NCBI GenBank assembly: GCA_950106755.1
Contig: CATNNA010000003.1
Coordinates: 1,713,001-1,777,000 of the forward strand
Source of the DNA: Climacium dendroides
Lineage: Eukaryota; Streptophyta; Bryopsida; Hypnales; Climaciaceae
Length of the DNA: 64,000 bases
Direction of reading: 5' to 3'
This document shows positions 24,318-34,451 of the stretch, one piece after another; the stretch's first letter is position 1, and every line of letters begins with the position of its first letter. Under the pieces are notes generated by a model. It was given only the letters and a program-made list of their open reading frames with translations. It had not been told where the DNA came from and searched no databases. The position numbers and the translations under genes are program-made.

Positions 24318-25666
24318 CACTACAGCGCATGTAAGTTTGCCTCCCGCAAAACAGGAGAAGATGCAACCCCCTAGAGCGCAGAAACTCTTCACGAGCCACA
24401 AATAGAACTCCATGCGCAACTCCAAGTTGTGGAGCCGATATTCGAGCTCGTTGTAGGCACGTGCCTTCACGTATTGATTGGAGTCCGAGCATTCGTACTC
24501 CTCTGGAATACCCACTCCAATTGCGTTGTTGGGATGCTGAAAAAACACCAAAAACACCTTCGGCGGCTTATTCGACGCCGAAATATCTCCGAGGTGGTCA
24601 TACTTTCCTGCATTGTACGTGGACTAGTCCAATAAGAAGGAAGCAAGAATCTCGTCTAATTCCACGAAGTGTAGGACATGTGCCTGTTCCTTCTCATTGC
24701 CGCAAATAAAGAGCCAGGAGGGAACATTCTGAAGTACTGGGTCATGCATCTTGTGGAGTGACAGCATTACTTCCTTAAAGTAAAGGCTGTCCACAGTGGA
24801 GCTCCCCTTGTTCTCAACTCCGGGTAATGTCCTAAAGTCGATCACGCCCAACGTCATTCTCTTCGACGTGTTTGGATCCCATACTCTCGCTGGCCACTCC
24901 ATGAAACTATTAGTACTTTCAATGTATGGGCGGTAATAACCCTTGGCCGTAGGTTTCTCGAATTTATTCTTGTGATGAAGAAATACGTTGAAAAATTTGA
25001 ATGCTTGTGGGGGGAGAGCTCTGCACAAGTCTTATTCTTTTGGTTGACGGATTTTGCTCTCCCAAAGTAGGCCTCTCTAGGTCGGTCGAGGAGCACATCC
25101 ATCATGGCTTTGGAAAACATTCGTGACGTCTTGAATGCTTTCCAGTTGTCCTTGATGATTTCGTTCTTGGCATTCATAAGTCCAAGCTCAGGATCGATTT
25201 GGTGAAGCTCTTTCTTCACCAAGTGCTTGCGCTTTCGCCTCTCCGACCACTCCCTAGCGGTATAGCAACTCTACAATACAGACGACACGGCCTTCACCGT
25301 CACCTTTGGATAAGGCAAGATGCGTTTCTCTCCCGTCTGGTTCAGCATATGCTTGGCGAGTGTCGCCAATTCGTCGTAGCTCAGGTTTCCCAGATGCTTG
25401 AAGAATTCTCGGTTGAAAAGGCAGTTATCTGGGTTCCATCCTTCCCTTGCATTGAACTTTTTCCGCGTGTCTGGGTTGATGAGCTCTCCAAATGCGGCCG
25501 TAGTGATAACCTCGCTCTAGAGCTTGTACACTTCCTTTGGGGCCGTGATTAGCTTGAGCTCATTCGTGAGCTTCAGCTTCTCCTCTTTGGACTTTGTCTT
25601 TGCAATTCGGAGGTTCTTGTTCACGTCAATCATCGAGAACCGCAAAAAGACGGCTTTCTTGAAGTC
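24318..25666 (-). pseudogene. ParB-like/FCP1-like gene relic, exon 2
   Basis: Starts at GACTTCAAG after acceptor GATCCTCAG (25666) and ends at donor GTAGTG-GTATGT (24318), both phase 0. It encodes a mostly helical, Lys-rich region, then a globular-looking part with WPARVWDPNTSKRMTLGVID and a Cys-containing hydrophobic end. In-frame TAG near 25517, 25271 and 24624. The frame changes between about 25060 and 25020, so at least one indel has occurred. No family recognised for this part. Confidence 0.55.
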
Positions 25667-25756
25667 CTGAGGATCGTGCACAACACTTTCATTAGACAAG
25701 GTGGTTTAATGATATTTGAATTGGCATTGCTAGTTGACTTGAGCCAAACTTGACAC

Positions 25757-25779
25757 ATCAGCACGAACCGCGCTGAAAT
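25757..25779. repeat. GC palindrome in intron 1
   Basis: ATCAGCACGAACCGCGCTGA lies about a dozen bases downstream of the donor CAG-GTATGT, inside the intron 25789-25667. Confidence 0.65.
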
Positions 25780-25789
25780 GCATACATAC

Positions 25790-27244
25790 CTGAAAGGACT
25801 CTCTGTTTTTTCTTGCTTCAACCGTGCATCTTGTAGTCGTGTTGGTCCCGACGGATGCTGCCTGTGTAGGATTTCTTGGCTTCCCCATAGCCTCCCACAC
25901 TGACCGCGCTCCGAGGATATTCGTTGCCCATGACGGCTGCGCAACTTGGAAATGATTTGTCCTATTGTAGAACGCGGAGATGAGCCTGAGCTTCTCTGCG
26001 TCATTTGACCAGACCACAAAGCACTTCCATTTCCGGAAGTGTTCCCTCTCCGTGCGGTCCACCTTGTTGGCGTCATCCATCATCCACTTACTGGCGACCA
26101 CACTGTGCTGCCCATTGATGATGTAGAAATCGCCTTTTTCAATCTCTGCCCACTCCTTCGGTTTTTCATTGTATCCAACCGGCATGACACAGAGCGTTTG
26201 TCTCGTGCTCTTGTCGGGTATATTTAGTAGCCAGTTCACTAAATCCTCGACGATTCGGTCCTCCTTCGAGCGGATGTTGAATGTTGCAGGAGGTGGGACT
26301 AGTTGAGAGATGTCAATCTCTTTCTTGTCATTAGTCTTGAAGATGTAGGCGTCCTCACAAGTGGTCCAGAACTTCTTGTACACCTTGCTTACTTCTTCAT
26401 AGTCTGGCTTTCTTTCCGTTGCTCGAGAATAGGGGACATGTGCCATCTCGTCGACGTAACTTGCCTCCACAACTTTAGATACCTCAGAGGACCTTGCCAG
26501 AGGTGCCTGCACGGACGGGGAGGCCTTACTTTTCTTCCCTTTCTTATTTTCTGGGGTCTTCTCTACTGGCTTTCTTGAATTTCTGGTTCCCCGAGCGCCT
26601 CCCGATTCCTGCGTGCTGTTGGGTCTGGAGCCCTGACTCACACCTTGTCTAAAGGTGTCCACTGAGACGGATCTCGGCCGGCTCAACTCGGTCTACATTG
26701 CCAACTTTCCTTTGAGTTGATCGAAGTCCTTGAACAAGGCGCGGATCTTACTGTAGAGCTTCTTATGATTCAGGGGCGTGCCATCTGAATTCTGCCACTC
26801 ATTGTTATCGATTTTTTTCTCCAACTCCTTTATTTCGTCCCGGAACGGCGTGGGTTCTAGGCTTGCGAGGAGGGGTGTCATCACATACGGAATGAGGATG
26901 GAGTTTAGGCAGATTGTGAAGTGGTACTGGTCTTGAGGGGCAACGTCGAGAAACGTTGTCACGCACTTCACTCTAACCATGGGGAGGGTGTCCGTTTCTA
27001 GATCATTTACCATCACCTCGTAGAAGAGGTTTAGAAACACCTGCGCGTTCTTGAACTTATACGCGAAGCAGAAGTTGTTTTTGAAGGGGATCATGTAGAA
27101 TCCCCAGGCTTCTACCCTCTCCAGATGTTTGAACTCCCAGTACTCGCCCTCGATGAGGGATCCATCTGTCTCGTTGGGGTCTTCAGGGTACTGAATATCA
27201 CATCTGTCGAAGTACATTTCTAGTGCTTCCCTGTGTTGATCCAT
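25790..27244 (-). pseudogene. ParB-like/FCP1-like gene relic, exon 1: ParB/DGQHR-like domain
   Basis: ATG at 27244 follows a splice acceptor (TTCTCCTCGCAG). The frame is open for 485 codons except one TAG at 26693-26695. Residues 1-183 are an unrecognised globular region ending in a Lys-rich helix. About 190-240 is basic and Ser-rich. About 300-430 resembles the ParB/Srx or DGQHR fold: a hydrophobic strand CVMPVGY, then FYIINGQHSVVASKWMM (NGQHS at about 377-381, where ParB-like proteins have a G-x-R box), then KWKCFVVWSNDAEKLRLI and YNRTNHF. ParB-like domains bind palindromic DNA and nucleotides in bacteria; function here is inference. The family call is from motif resemblance only and could be wrong. 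The upstream leader holds five GC palindromes. Confidence 0.55.
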
Positions 27245-27298
27245 TCTGCGAGGAGAATAATAATATGTCAAGTGGCTTGTTATGAATGCACTTGTCGG

Positions 27299-27956
27299 AT
27301 CAGCGCGAGTCGCGCTGATTTGCGTATGGTTTGTGGATTGTTCTTTTCGGACTTGTGTTATTGCTTTTCTATTGTAGATGTTGAGGTATTCTCTACTTAT
27401 GAAGGTGAGGTCAGTTTTTATTGGGGTTTGGTTCTCTATCCCCATGACCTCAGTTATCCTACTTTTTATCTTTTATGGTAAGACTTGACGATTCAGCGCG
27501 GGTTGCATTGATGTGTACAGTTGTTATAAATTTGCTTAGTGGAATTCATATATACGGGTTTATTTTATATATTCTAGGGTGGTCTGTTTTTTCGAGGGGA
27601 GACGTTGCAGATCAGCGCATCTCGCACTGATCAACGGTGCAGGGTTTTTAAATACTATGGAATTGTATTACTACGATTCAGATTGGGTTGCTCTGATTCG
27701 CATGTCTGGAGATATTACCGTAGCGGAATTTCTAGATTCTAGTTCAATTATAAGGTCTTAGTCGTTTATGTTTTGAGGGGGACATTGCAGATCAACGCGG
27801 CTCGCGCTGATATGCAGTTTTTTGTTTTGGATGACGGGCTCCAGTTAATCACTGTGATCCTTGAACTATTTATCCTGTAGGCTACCTAGCTATGTCAAAT
27901 TTTTTTCTGGCTTCTATGATAGTATATTGTCAAATCAACGCGGCTCGTGTTGATTT
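27299..27956. repeat. Cluster of five GC palindromes in the gene's 5' leader
   Basis: ATCAGCGCGAGTCGCGCTGA (27299), TTCAGCGCGGGTTGCATTGA (27491), ATCAGCGCATCTCGCACTGA (27611), ATCAACGCGGCTCGCGCTGA (27791) and ATCAACGCGGCTCGTGTTGA (from about 27934). They are spaced 120-190 bp apart in AT-rich DNA upstream of the ATG at 27244. The last keeps pairing by matching changes in both arms. Confidence 0.8.
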
Positions 27957-28103
27957 GCATTCTATCATATTTTAGGGTTTTAAGGGCAAGCCTACTTCTG
28001 AACTCTTTCGGAATTTCTCACACAAAATCCAAAACACATACAGACCTCAGCAAACCTAAGCACAGACAGACCCTCAACCAAACCCTATGACAAAAGCAGC
28101 AAA
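27957..28103. other. Junction between the ParB-like gene leader and element A
   Basis: No gene. From about 28030 the sequence already resembles the CAAACCCTAAGCA-type tandem repeats of element A, so there may be no real boundary here. Confidence 0.4.
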
Positions 28104-28189
28104 CTCTGAAATAAAAAAACTACAGTAACCAACAATGTCCATATACCAACATGGATTCGGTAGATAGCAAGAACCTCATAAATCCAAGA

Positions 28190-28780
28190 TGAAGCAAACC
28201 CTAAGCAAATCCAAGCACATATAGACCCTAAGATATTGGTTAAATATTATTCTGCTTTCATACAGATTTGAAATCCAAACAAACCAAGCCCGAAGCAAAC
28301 CTAAGCACACATTGACCCTACTCAAGCAAACACTATGCAAATCCAAGCACGGATTGACCCTAACATCACATGTCTTCATTACTGTTTTGAAAATTGTATA
28401 GAAAAGACCTAGATTCAAGAAACCATAGATCGGTGTAAAAGAGAAATCCAAAACCCACCACGTCAGAAAGCACGGCTTCTCTCCAATGCCTATACACAAA
28501 AGATATTGGAAATCCAAGTAAACCAAACCCTGAGCAAACCCGTGCACACACTGACCTACTCAGCCAAACCCTAAGCAAAACAAAGCACACACTAGCCCTA
28601 CTCAGCCAAACCGTAAACCTTAAGCAAACTTGTGCACACACTGACCTACTCAGCCAAACCCTATGCAAATCCAAAGCACACACTGGTCCTACTCAGCCAA
28701 TTGAATCGTAAACCCTAAGCAAACCAAAGCACACATTGGCCCTACTCAGCCAAACCCACCCTAAACCCAAATACACACTG
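28190..28780. repeat. Degenerate tandem array, CAAACCCTAAGCA type
   Basis: Irregular units of about 45-60 bp built from CCAAACCCTAAGCAAACC, AAGCACACACTGACC and CTACTCAGCC. Copy B has a shorter version at about 38085-38220. Frames open across it are a by-product of the repeat and do not look like genes. Confidence 0.6.
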
Positions 28781-28855
28781 ATCCTAACATATTAGAAAGA
28801 TTGAAGCAATCAGGAACTCACCTTATATGAAGACAAAACTGCCCTGACTGACAAT

Positions 28856-28992
28856 GAGTACCGAGACTCCACCAACGTGCTACCAAAATTTCCCGACGTC
28901 CCTTGTGTGCGGCTGATGATGGCTACCAACGTTGAGTACCGAAACTCCACCGGCTTACCACCGAAAATTTCCTGATGTCCCTTGTGTGCGGC
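28856..28992 (+). repeat. Direct duplication of about 75 bp
   Basis: GAGTACCGAGACTCCACC...CCCTTGTGTGCGGCTGA occurs twice in tandem with about 12 percent divergence by eye. Copy B has one unit-like segment near 39290. Confidence 0.55.
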
Positions 28993-29381
28993 TGAGACTA
29001 CAGAAGATACTCAAGCCACCTCCATCCCCAAAGAAGAAGAGCAAGCCTCAAAACTGAATCAGAAGCCTAAACCCTCAAAAGGTGCTCCGTCCTTGAACCC
29101 AAACTCTCAAACAACAAGAAGCGCCACTGAAGAAGGAAGAGTTGCCACTAGAGAAGAAAGAAGTGCCATAGAAGAATTGCCACAGAAGCAGCGCCGATGA
29201 AGAAGGATGAAGCACACGACAACAAACAAAGCAAAAACGAAATGGCTTGCAAAAACGAGGCGAAACCAAAAACTACAGAAAACCAAAATGCGATGCAGAA
29301 GCAGAAGCGCCAAACCCTAGACGACAACCGACCTCCCCTGGCCCTTGATTAGTTTGATACCCGCCCTTGATCTGTTTGATA

Positions 29382-29497
29382 CCCTGGGCCTAAACTTGGA
29401 TCCGAGATTGAAAGGATGTCTCACGATTGATACTTACACATCGTATACCCAGGGCCTATACTCGGATCCGAGATTGAAAGGGTGTCTCACAAGTATC
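29382..29497 (+). repeat. 66-bp tandem duplication conserved in all three copies
   Basis: CCCTGGGCCTAAACTTGGAT... at 29382 repeats at 29448 (CCCAGGGCCTATACTCGGAT...). The same pair occurs near 39810-39925 in B and 63615-63730 in C. A short frame through both units encodes a doubled DPRLKGCLT motif. Conservation may simply reflect recent copying. Confidence 0.6.
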
Positions 29498-30059
29498 TTT
29501 GAATGGAAGGTAAGTGGACATGGTATGCACATAGATGGATATCAATATCAATTAGAATCGACGGAGATACAAAGGCTAAGGCCTATTTTGAATAACTTGG
29601 AATTTTTTTGAAATTGAACAAAATGCCAACATTTTCATAAGTTGTTTCAATTTTTGTTAAATTTTAACCATACTAATTCAAACTTGACATATTAGAGATC
29701 TCATAGGAAAAGAAAAGACAACAATATCACTTATACAGTGAAAGATTATAATGTTTGACCATGAAGGTGTTCAAACTGCAAAAAAATTTCAACCCTCTTT
29801 TTAGAAGTCAAATCTAAAAAACTGGTGACCAAAGATATTTGAGGTTACAAAGCCTAACATGTATAACCCCAATGAACATATGGCTTCTTAAAATCTACTC
29901 TATAGTTGTTTAAAATGTACTCTATAGATGTTTGATGCTAAAACTAGACTTCACAAAGTTTTTTTGGAAATATTAAACTACTGAAAATAGCAACTTCGTT
30001 AAGTTTTGCTTGACTTCAAAGTTCTAAAAACACCACATTCTAGTGCCTAGGGCATTTAC

Positions 30060-31690
30060 AGACATTACTAACATAAATTGGTGACTTGCATGTTTTATTA
30101 AAAGAAAACTCTTAGAATTAACTTTACTTTTTGGTAGGTACAATGTCATGAAATTCAATCAAGGCATATTTACATGGGCTCAAAAAATTTGTCCACAAGT
30201 TCTAAAAATTTTTTGGTTGTGGGTTTGGTCAATGCATGTGTGGAAAAAAAATGAATCGGTGACCCACATGTTTTTTTAAAACTAAACTCTTAAAATTGAC
30301 TGTACTTTGTAGTACCAAAGTCATGAAATTCAATGAAGGCCAATTTAAATGGGCCCAACAAATTTGTCCACAAGTTCTAAATTTTTTTTGGTTGTGGGTT
30401 TGGTCAATGCATGTGTGAAAAAAATTAAATTAGTGACCCACATGTTTTTTTAAACCTAAACTCTTAAAATTGACTGTACTTTGTAGTACCAACATCATGA
30501 AATTCAATCAAGGCCAATTTAGATGGGTTCAAAAAATTTGTCCACAAGTTCTAAATCACTTGAACTATACATCATCATATTTAACAATTTCTAGTTTCAT
30601 GTGACATTCATTATAATAGATTGAAATTGTTTCAACCAGAGTATAATGAATGTACTTAGTAGTAGCCTTATTAATATGATGTTGAGAGTCATAATTATGA
30701 TGTAGTGTCACCACAAATCACTTAAAATAAATAACGCTTCATCATGAATTCAATTTACTAGCCTCAGTCATTATGATGTCGGTACCCATAATTACAATTT
30801 AAGATCACTACAAACTCCCATTAAGCGAATAACGCTTCACAATAAATATCTTAACACACTTCACAATTAAGCATTGAAATTCAAGGTACTAGTGATGATA
30901 TTCATAGTGTATTATGAATATAGTGGCATTGTACCAAACAAATGTTTACTAAATATTGTTGAGGTCAAAGTAAATCTACTTAATGATCATGGTTAGTAGT
31001 ATGTAATGTTTTTCCAAATGCATTGACAAAATCTACATCCAAAAAAAATTTAGAACTTGTGGACAAATTTGTTGGGCCCATTTAAAATAATTGGCCTTGA
31101 TTGAATTTCATGACATTGGTACTACAAAGTACAGTCAATTTTAAGAGTTTACGTTTAAAAAAACATGTGGGTCACTAATTTAATTTTTTTCACACATGTA
31201 TTGACCAAACCCACAACCAAAAAAAATTTAGAACTTGTGGACAAATTTGTTGGGCCCATTTAAATTGGCCTTGATTGAATTTCATGACATTGGTACTACA
31301 AAGTACAGACAATTTTAAGAGTTTACGTTTAAAAAAACATGTGGGTCACTAATTTAATTTTTTCCACACATGCATTGACCAAACCCACAACCAAAAAAAA
31401 TTTAGAACTTGTGGACAAATTTGTTGGGCCCATTTAAATTGGCCTTGATTAAATTTCATGACATTGGTACTACAAAGTACAGTCAATTTTCAGAGTTTAG
31501 GTTTAAAAAAACATGTAGGTCACTAATTTAATTTTTTTCACACATGCATTGACTGAACCCACAACCAAAAAAAATTTAGAACTTGTGGACAAATTTGTTG
31601 GGCCCATTTAAAATAATTGGCCTTGATTGAATTTCATGACATTGGTACTACAAAGTACAGTCAATTTTAAGAGTTTAGGTTAACAGAAAT
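30060..31690. repeat. Foldback structure: two inverted arrays of 175-bp units (A)
   Basis: Three forward units (marked by TCATGAAATTCAAT near 30147, 30318 and 30493) and four reverse units (TTTCATGACATTGG near 31107, 31279, 31456 and 31635) face each other across a spacer of about 480 bp. The unit contains TTAAATGGGCCCAACAAATT and GGTTTGGTCAATGCATG. The layout, long inverted repeats made of tandem subrepeats, resembles foldback elements. Unit number differs between A (3+4), B (2+3) and C (4+7). Confidence 0.8.
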
Positions 31691-33580
31691 ATGTGCGTCA
31701 CTTATTTATTTTTTTAAACATGGACTGTCCGAGAAAGTTGAAAAAAAATGCAATGGAAGTGCAAATGGAAAAAGAAATTAACGTAGAAGTTGGGAATGCC
31801 CTCTTTGATGATAATCCATGGGCACCTCTTTCAAAAAATAATGTAACTGAATTTTTCCACGTGGACCAAGTTCATGCAAAAATGGCCGGGGTTGTACTTT
31901 GTTTGAGAAAGTCAGAAAAAACATGCAAGGGAAGTACAAATGAGGAAGGAAAAATAGGTAGAAATTAGAATCATGCTCTTCAATGATAATCCAATAATCT
32001 ATGATTGGGCACCTAACAAAAAAATTAATTTAATTTAATTTTTCTATGAGCCCTTCAGTTCATGCAGATATGGCTGAGCCTTGAATTTTGAAGTTCTTGT
32101 ATGCATTACTCTTTTCACCTGACGTTTTTTCTACTGTTTTGAATTAGCATTTAATGAACCTTAGAATGAAAGTACAACCATGACGGCTATTTTGAGTTTT
32201 GTTCATTTTCAAAAACAAAATTCTTTTTTCTAAAAAATGGCCATAGATTGTACATTTCGAATTCATTTAGAACTTGTATTCTGTTGTTCGTTTTGCACTC
32301 CATATTTTCCACTTTGGTTTGCATGGGTAAAAATTAGAACCTCTTCAAAGGCAAGGTTAAAAGAATTTAGGAATGGTAAATGTAATTTCCTTCCAAATTT
32401 TTTTGATGACTTGCTGGAGACAATTTATTTGAATTTAGGGCGTGGATTCCAAGCCCTAAACCCTAAATCCTAAGACCGTGAACCCTTGAAATTGAAGCCA
32501 AAATTTTCCCATCCTAAACCCTCGAATTTACTGCAGGAAAAGGGACATTCTTTAAACATTCCAACATTATTAGGAATTTTTAAAATCATACTTTTCATTC
32601 ACTTTAGAAGAAGAACAATATTCCCACTGACTAAAGGTGGGGAAGTTTGCAGTAAAGGAACTTTTTAGCCAAAATTAACATTATTCTAGTGTGTGCTATA
32701 TATATGGCAAGCCGCGTTAGGTGCCACATGGTTAGTATAAGTAACGGAACCTTCATTTCCTAATAATGAACTTAGGTGCATTGTAAGGTCAACAATTGGG
32801 CTTAAATTTTGAAGTCAAAGTAGAAAAGGGTTTGGATAGTAGCTTCTGCTTTCTGCATTTGAAGACTGCCAAAGGGGATATGCCACTACGGAATTCAAAA
32901 GTCAACACAAACTTAATGAAAAGTGTAGTGACCCCATTATTTTCGTGGGCCAGCTACTAAATTTAGGATTGCATGTGGATATCGAAAGGTTTATGTGGCA
33001 AGGCCGTCGTGATTCTGGGGACACTTGATATTAGAATGTACGCTGTTCAAAAATGAGAACTGACTTCGCGCTCTTTCCTTCCCGCCGAGGAATTGAGTGG
33101 ACGTCGGGAGTTTAGTTGCATTCCAGTCATTCCACCTTTCTCTTCAACTGCATCAACTTTGAGCTTTGCTGTTGTTCTCTGCGCTTTCAACTTGTTCTGT
33201 TATGTCCTTAGAAGAGTTTGATTAGTATTGTTCTGCAATTGTATTGGTACAATGCCGGTTGTTGTCCGTTGTATTGCTCGAGCAGGAGATCCATCGCATA
33301 GGAATTACAGTAAGCCACTTCGACCCCTTTGAAAACATGAGAATTCTCCATTTAGCAGCTTCTAGGATCTGTCATTCCAGCCTTTAGGTTTGCATAAGAT
33401 CTTTCATTCCATGATTGGCAGTTGTTTTGTGTAGGTGTTGAATGATCTCCAGCACAGTTCACGTTGTGATCAGTCAGTCCGACTACTATCCATGAAATGT
33501 TCAAGTCCTCAAGTCGTTCGACGAGCGCAGTTTGAAGAATGCGCAGAACTCTCTATAAACCCCTCCGCGAAAGACGGACT
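31691..33580. other. Non-coding part of element A upstream of the promoter
   Basis: Shared almost unchanged with B (about 45610-47480) and C (reverse, about 57110-55250). Contains short frames (for example 31693-31968) that recur in B, but insertions and changes do not look codon-constrained. A TATA-like TATATATGG stands near 32698. I see no convincing gene. Confidence 0.45.
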
Positions 33581-33583
33581 TGC

Positions 33584-33591
33584 TATAAATA
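33584..33591 (+). promoter_or_regulatory. Probable TATA box of the DUF7869 gene (A)
   Basis: TATAAATA about 40 bp before the palindrome cluster and about 870 bp before the ATG at 34452. Kept in B (47484) and C (55244-55237, minus). A second TATAAA is at 33554. Role is inferred from sequence and position only. Confidence 0.5.
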
Positions 33592-33621
33592 GAAATTCAT
33601 TGACTAAAATGAAAATGAAAT

Positions 33622-34297
33622 GCACTTCAGCGCGAGTCACGCTGAAGTGCTTCTACCAGAGTTTCCATTGTCTTTGTGCAGACGGATCACCTAGACTTGC
33701 GTTTAATTGGTATTCATCCTTGGTCGGGCTGAAGTGTCTTCACAAAGGTAAAGGAATATATAGTGTCGACACTTCAGCGCGACTCGCGTTGATGTGCACT
33801 GAAGTAAGCTAGTCTAGATCTATATTCTATAAAATCGTGATGGAATATACTCTGGAGACACTTCAGAGCTATCAGAGCTGAATTGCAATTCAGCGCGACT
33901 CACGCTGAAGTGTAGATACGCACGTAGTGAAATGTATTTTGACAATATTCCACCACGACCAATGACTAATTGCAATTCAGCGCGAGTCGCGCTGAAGTGT
34001 CATCACTGAGGGAATGAAATATATTGTGACGGTATTCCAGTGCGAGTAATTCCGAATTGCAATTCAGCTCATAGAGAATGAAATTCGTTTAGATGCTATT
34101 TTAGCTCAATTGGCGCTGAATTCTCATCACGCAGGGAGTGGAATTAGTAACGACGTATGTCTGCGTCGTGGGTGCTAAATTGCAATTCAGAGTTGGTCGC
34201 GCTAAAGTGCAATCACCTATTGCATGAAATTGGTTGCGACGATATGTTAGCGTTTTGGAAGCTGAAATACAATTCACCGCCAATCGCGCTGAATTGC
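33622..34297. repeat. Palindrome cluster in the DUF7869 gene leader (A)
   Basis: Clear copies at 33622-33650, 33769-33797, 33885-33913, 33972-34000, 34182-34210 and 34269-34297, with decayed ones between. The core is TCAGCGCGAGTCGCGCTGA, with outer arms GCAATT or ACACT. The first has an 11-bp perfect stem. Units form a loose tandem repeat of about 90-125 bp with spacers like GTGAAATGTATTTTGAC. They lie between the TATA box and a splice acceptor GGTTTTCCAG (34412), so probably in a 5' UTR intron. Confidence 0.85.
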
Positions 34298-34451
34298 CAT
34301 TCGGATATTACTGCTGCTCAGAAAAACCAACACCATTTATTGCGTCAATCAGGTCGATTGGAGTTTGATGCCAGACATTGACTTCAATATTGCTTTTCAT
34401 TTGGTTTTCCAGATACGTGACATAACTTCATCTGCGACTTCTAACGACTTC

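Noticed and set aside
28176..28683. Minus-strand open frames rich in Leu/Val/Cys
   Set aside because: They run through a tandem repeat array and change with unit number, so they are repeat artefacts.
29345..29611. Short conserved ORF with doubled DPRLKGCLT
   Set aside because: Conserved in A, B and C, but it follows from a 66-bp DNA duplication, lacks a convincing start and is not otherwise codon-constrained.
31693..31968. Small ORF recurring in A and B
   Set aside because: In C the region has changes that break it, and it starts beside the 175-bp arrays. No motif recognised.
32450..32473. Telomere repeat (CCCTAAA type)
   Set aside because: Only about three degenerate units; too short to be telomeric, and copied within the elements.
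33622..34297. CRISPR-like spacing of short repeats
   Set aside because: Repeats are diverged, spacers are similar to each other, units vary in length and the setting is a plant transposon. They are palindromic tandem repeats.
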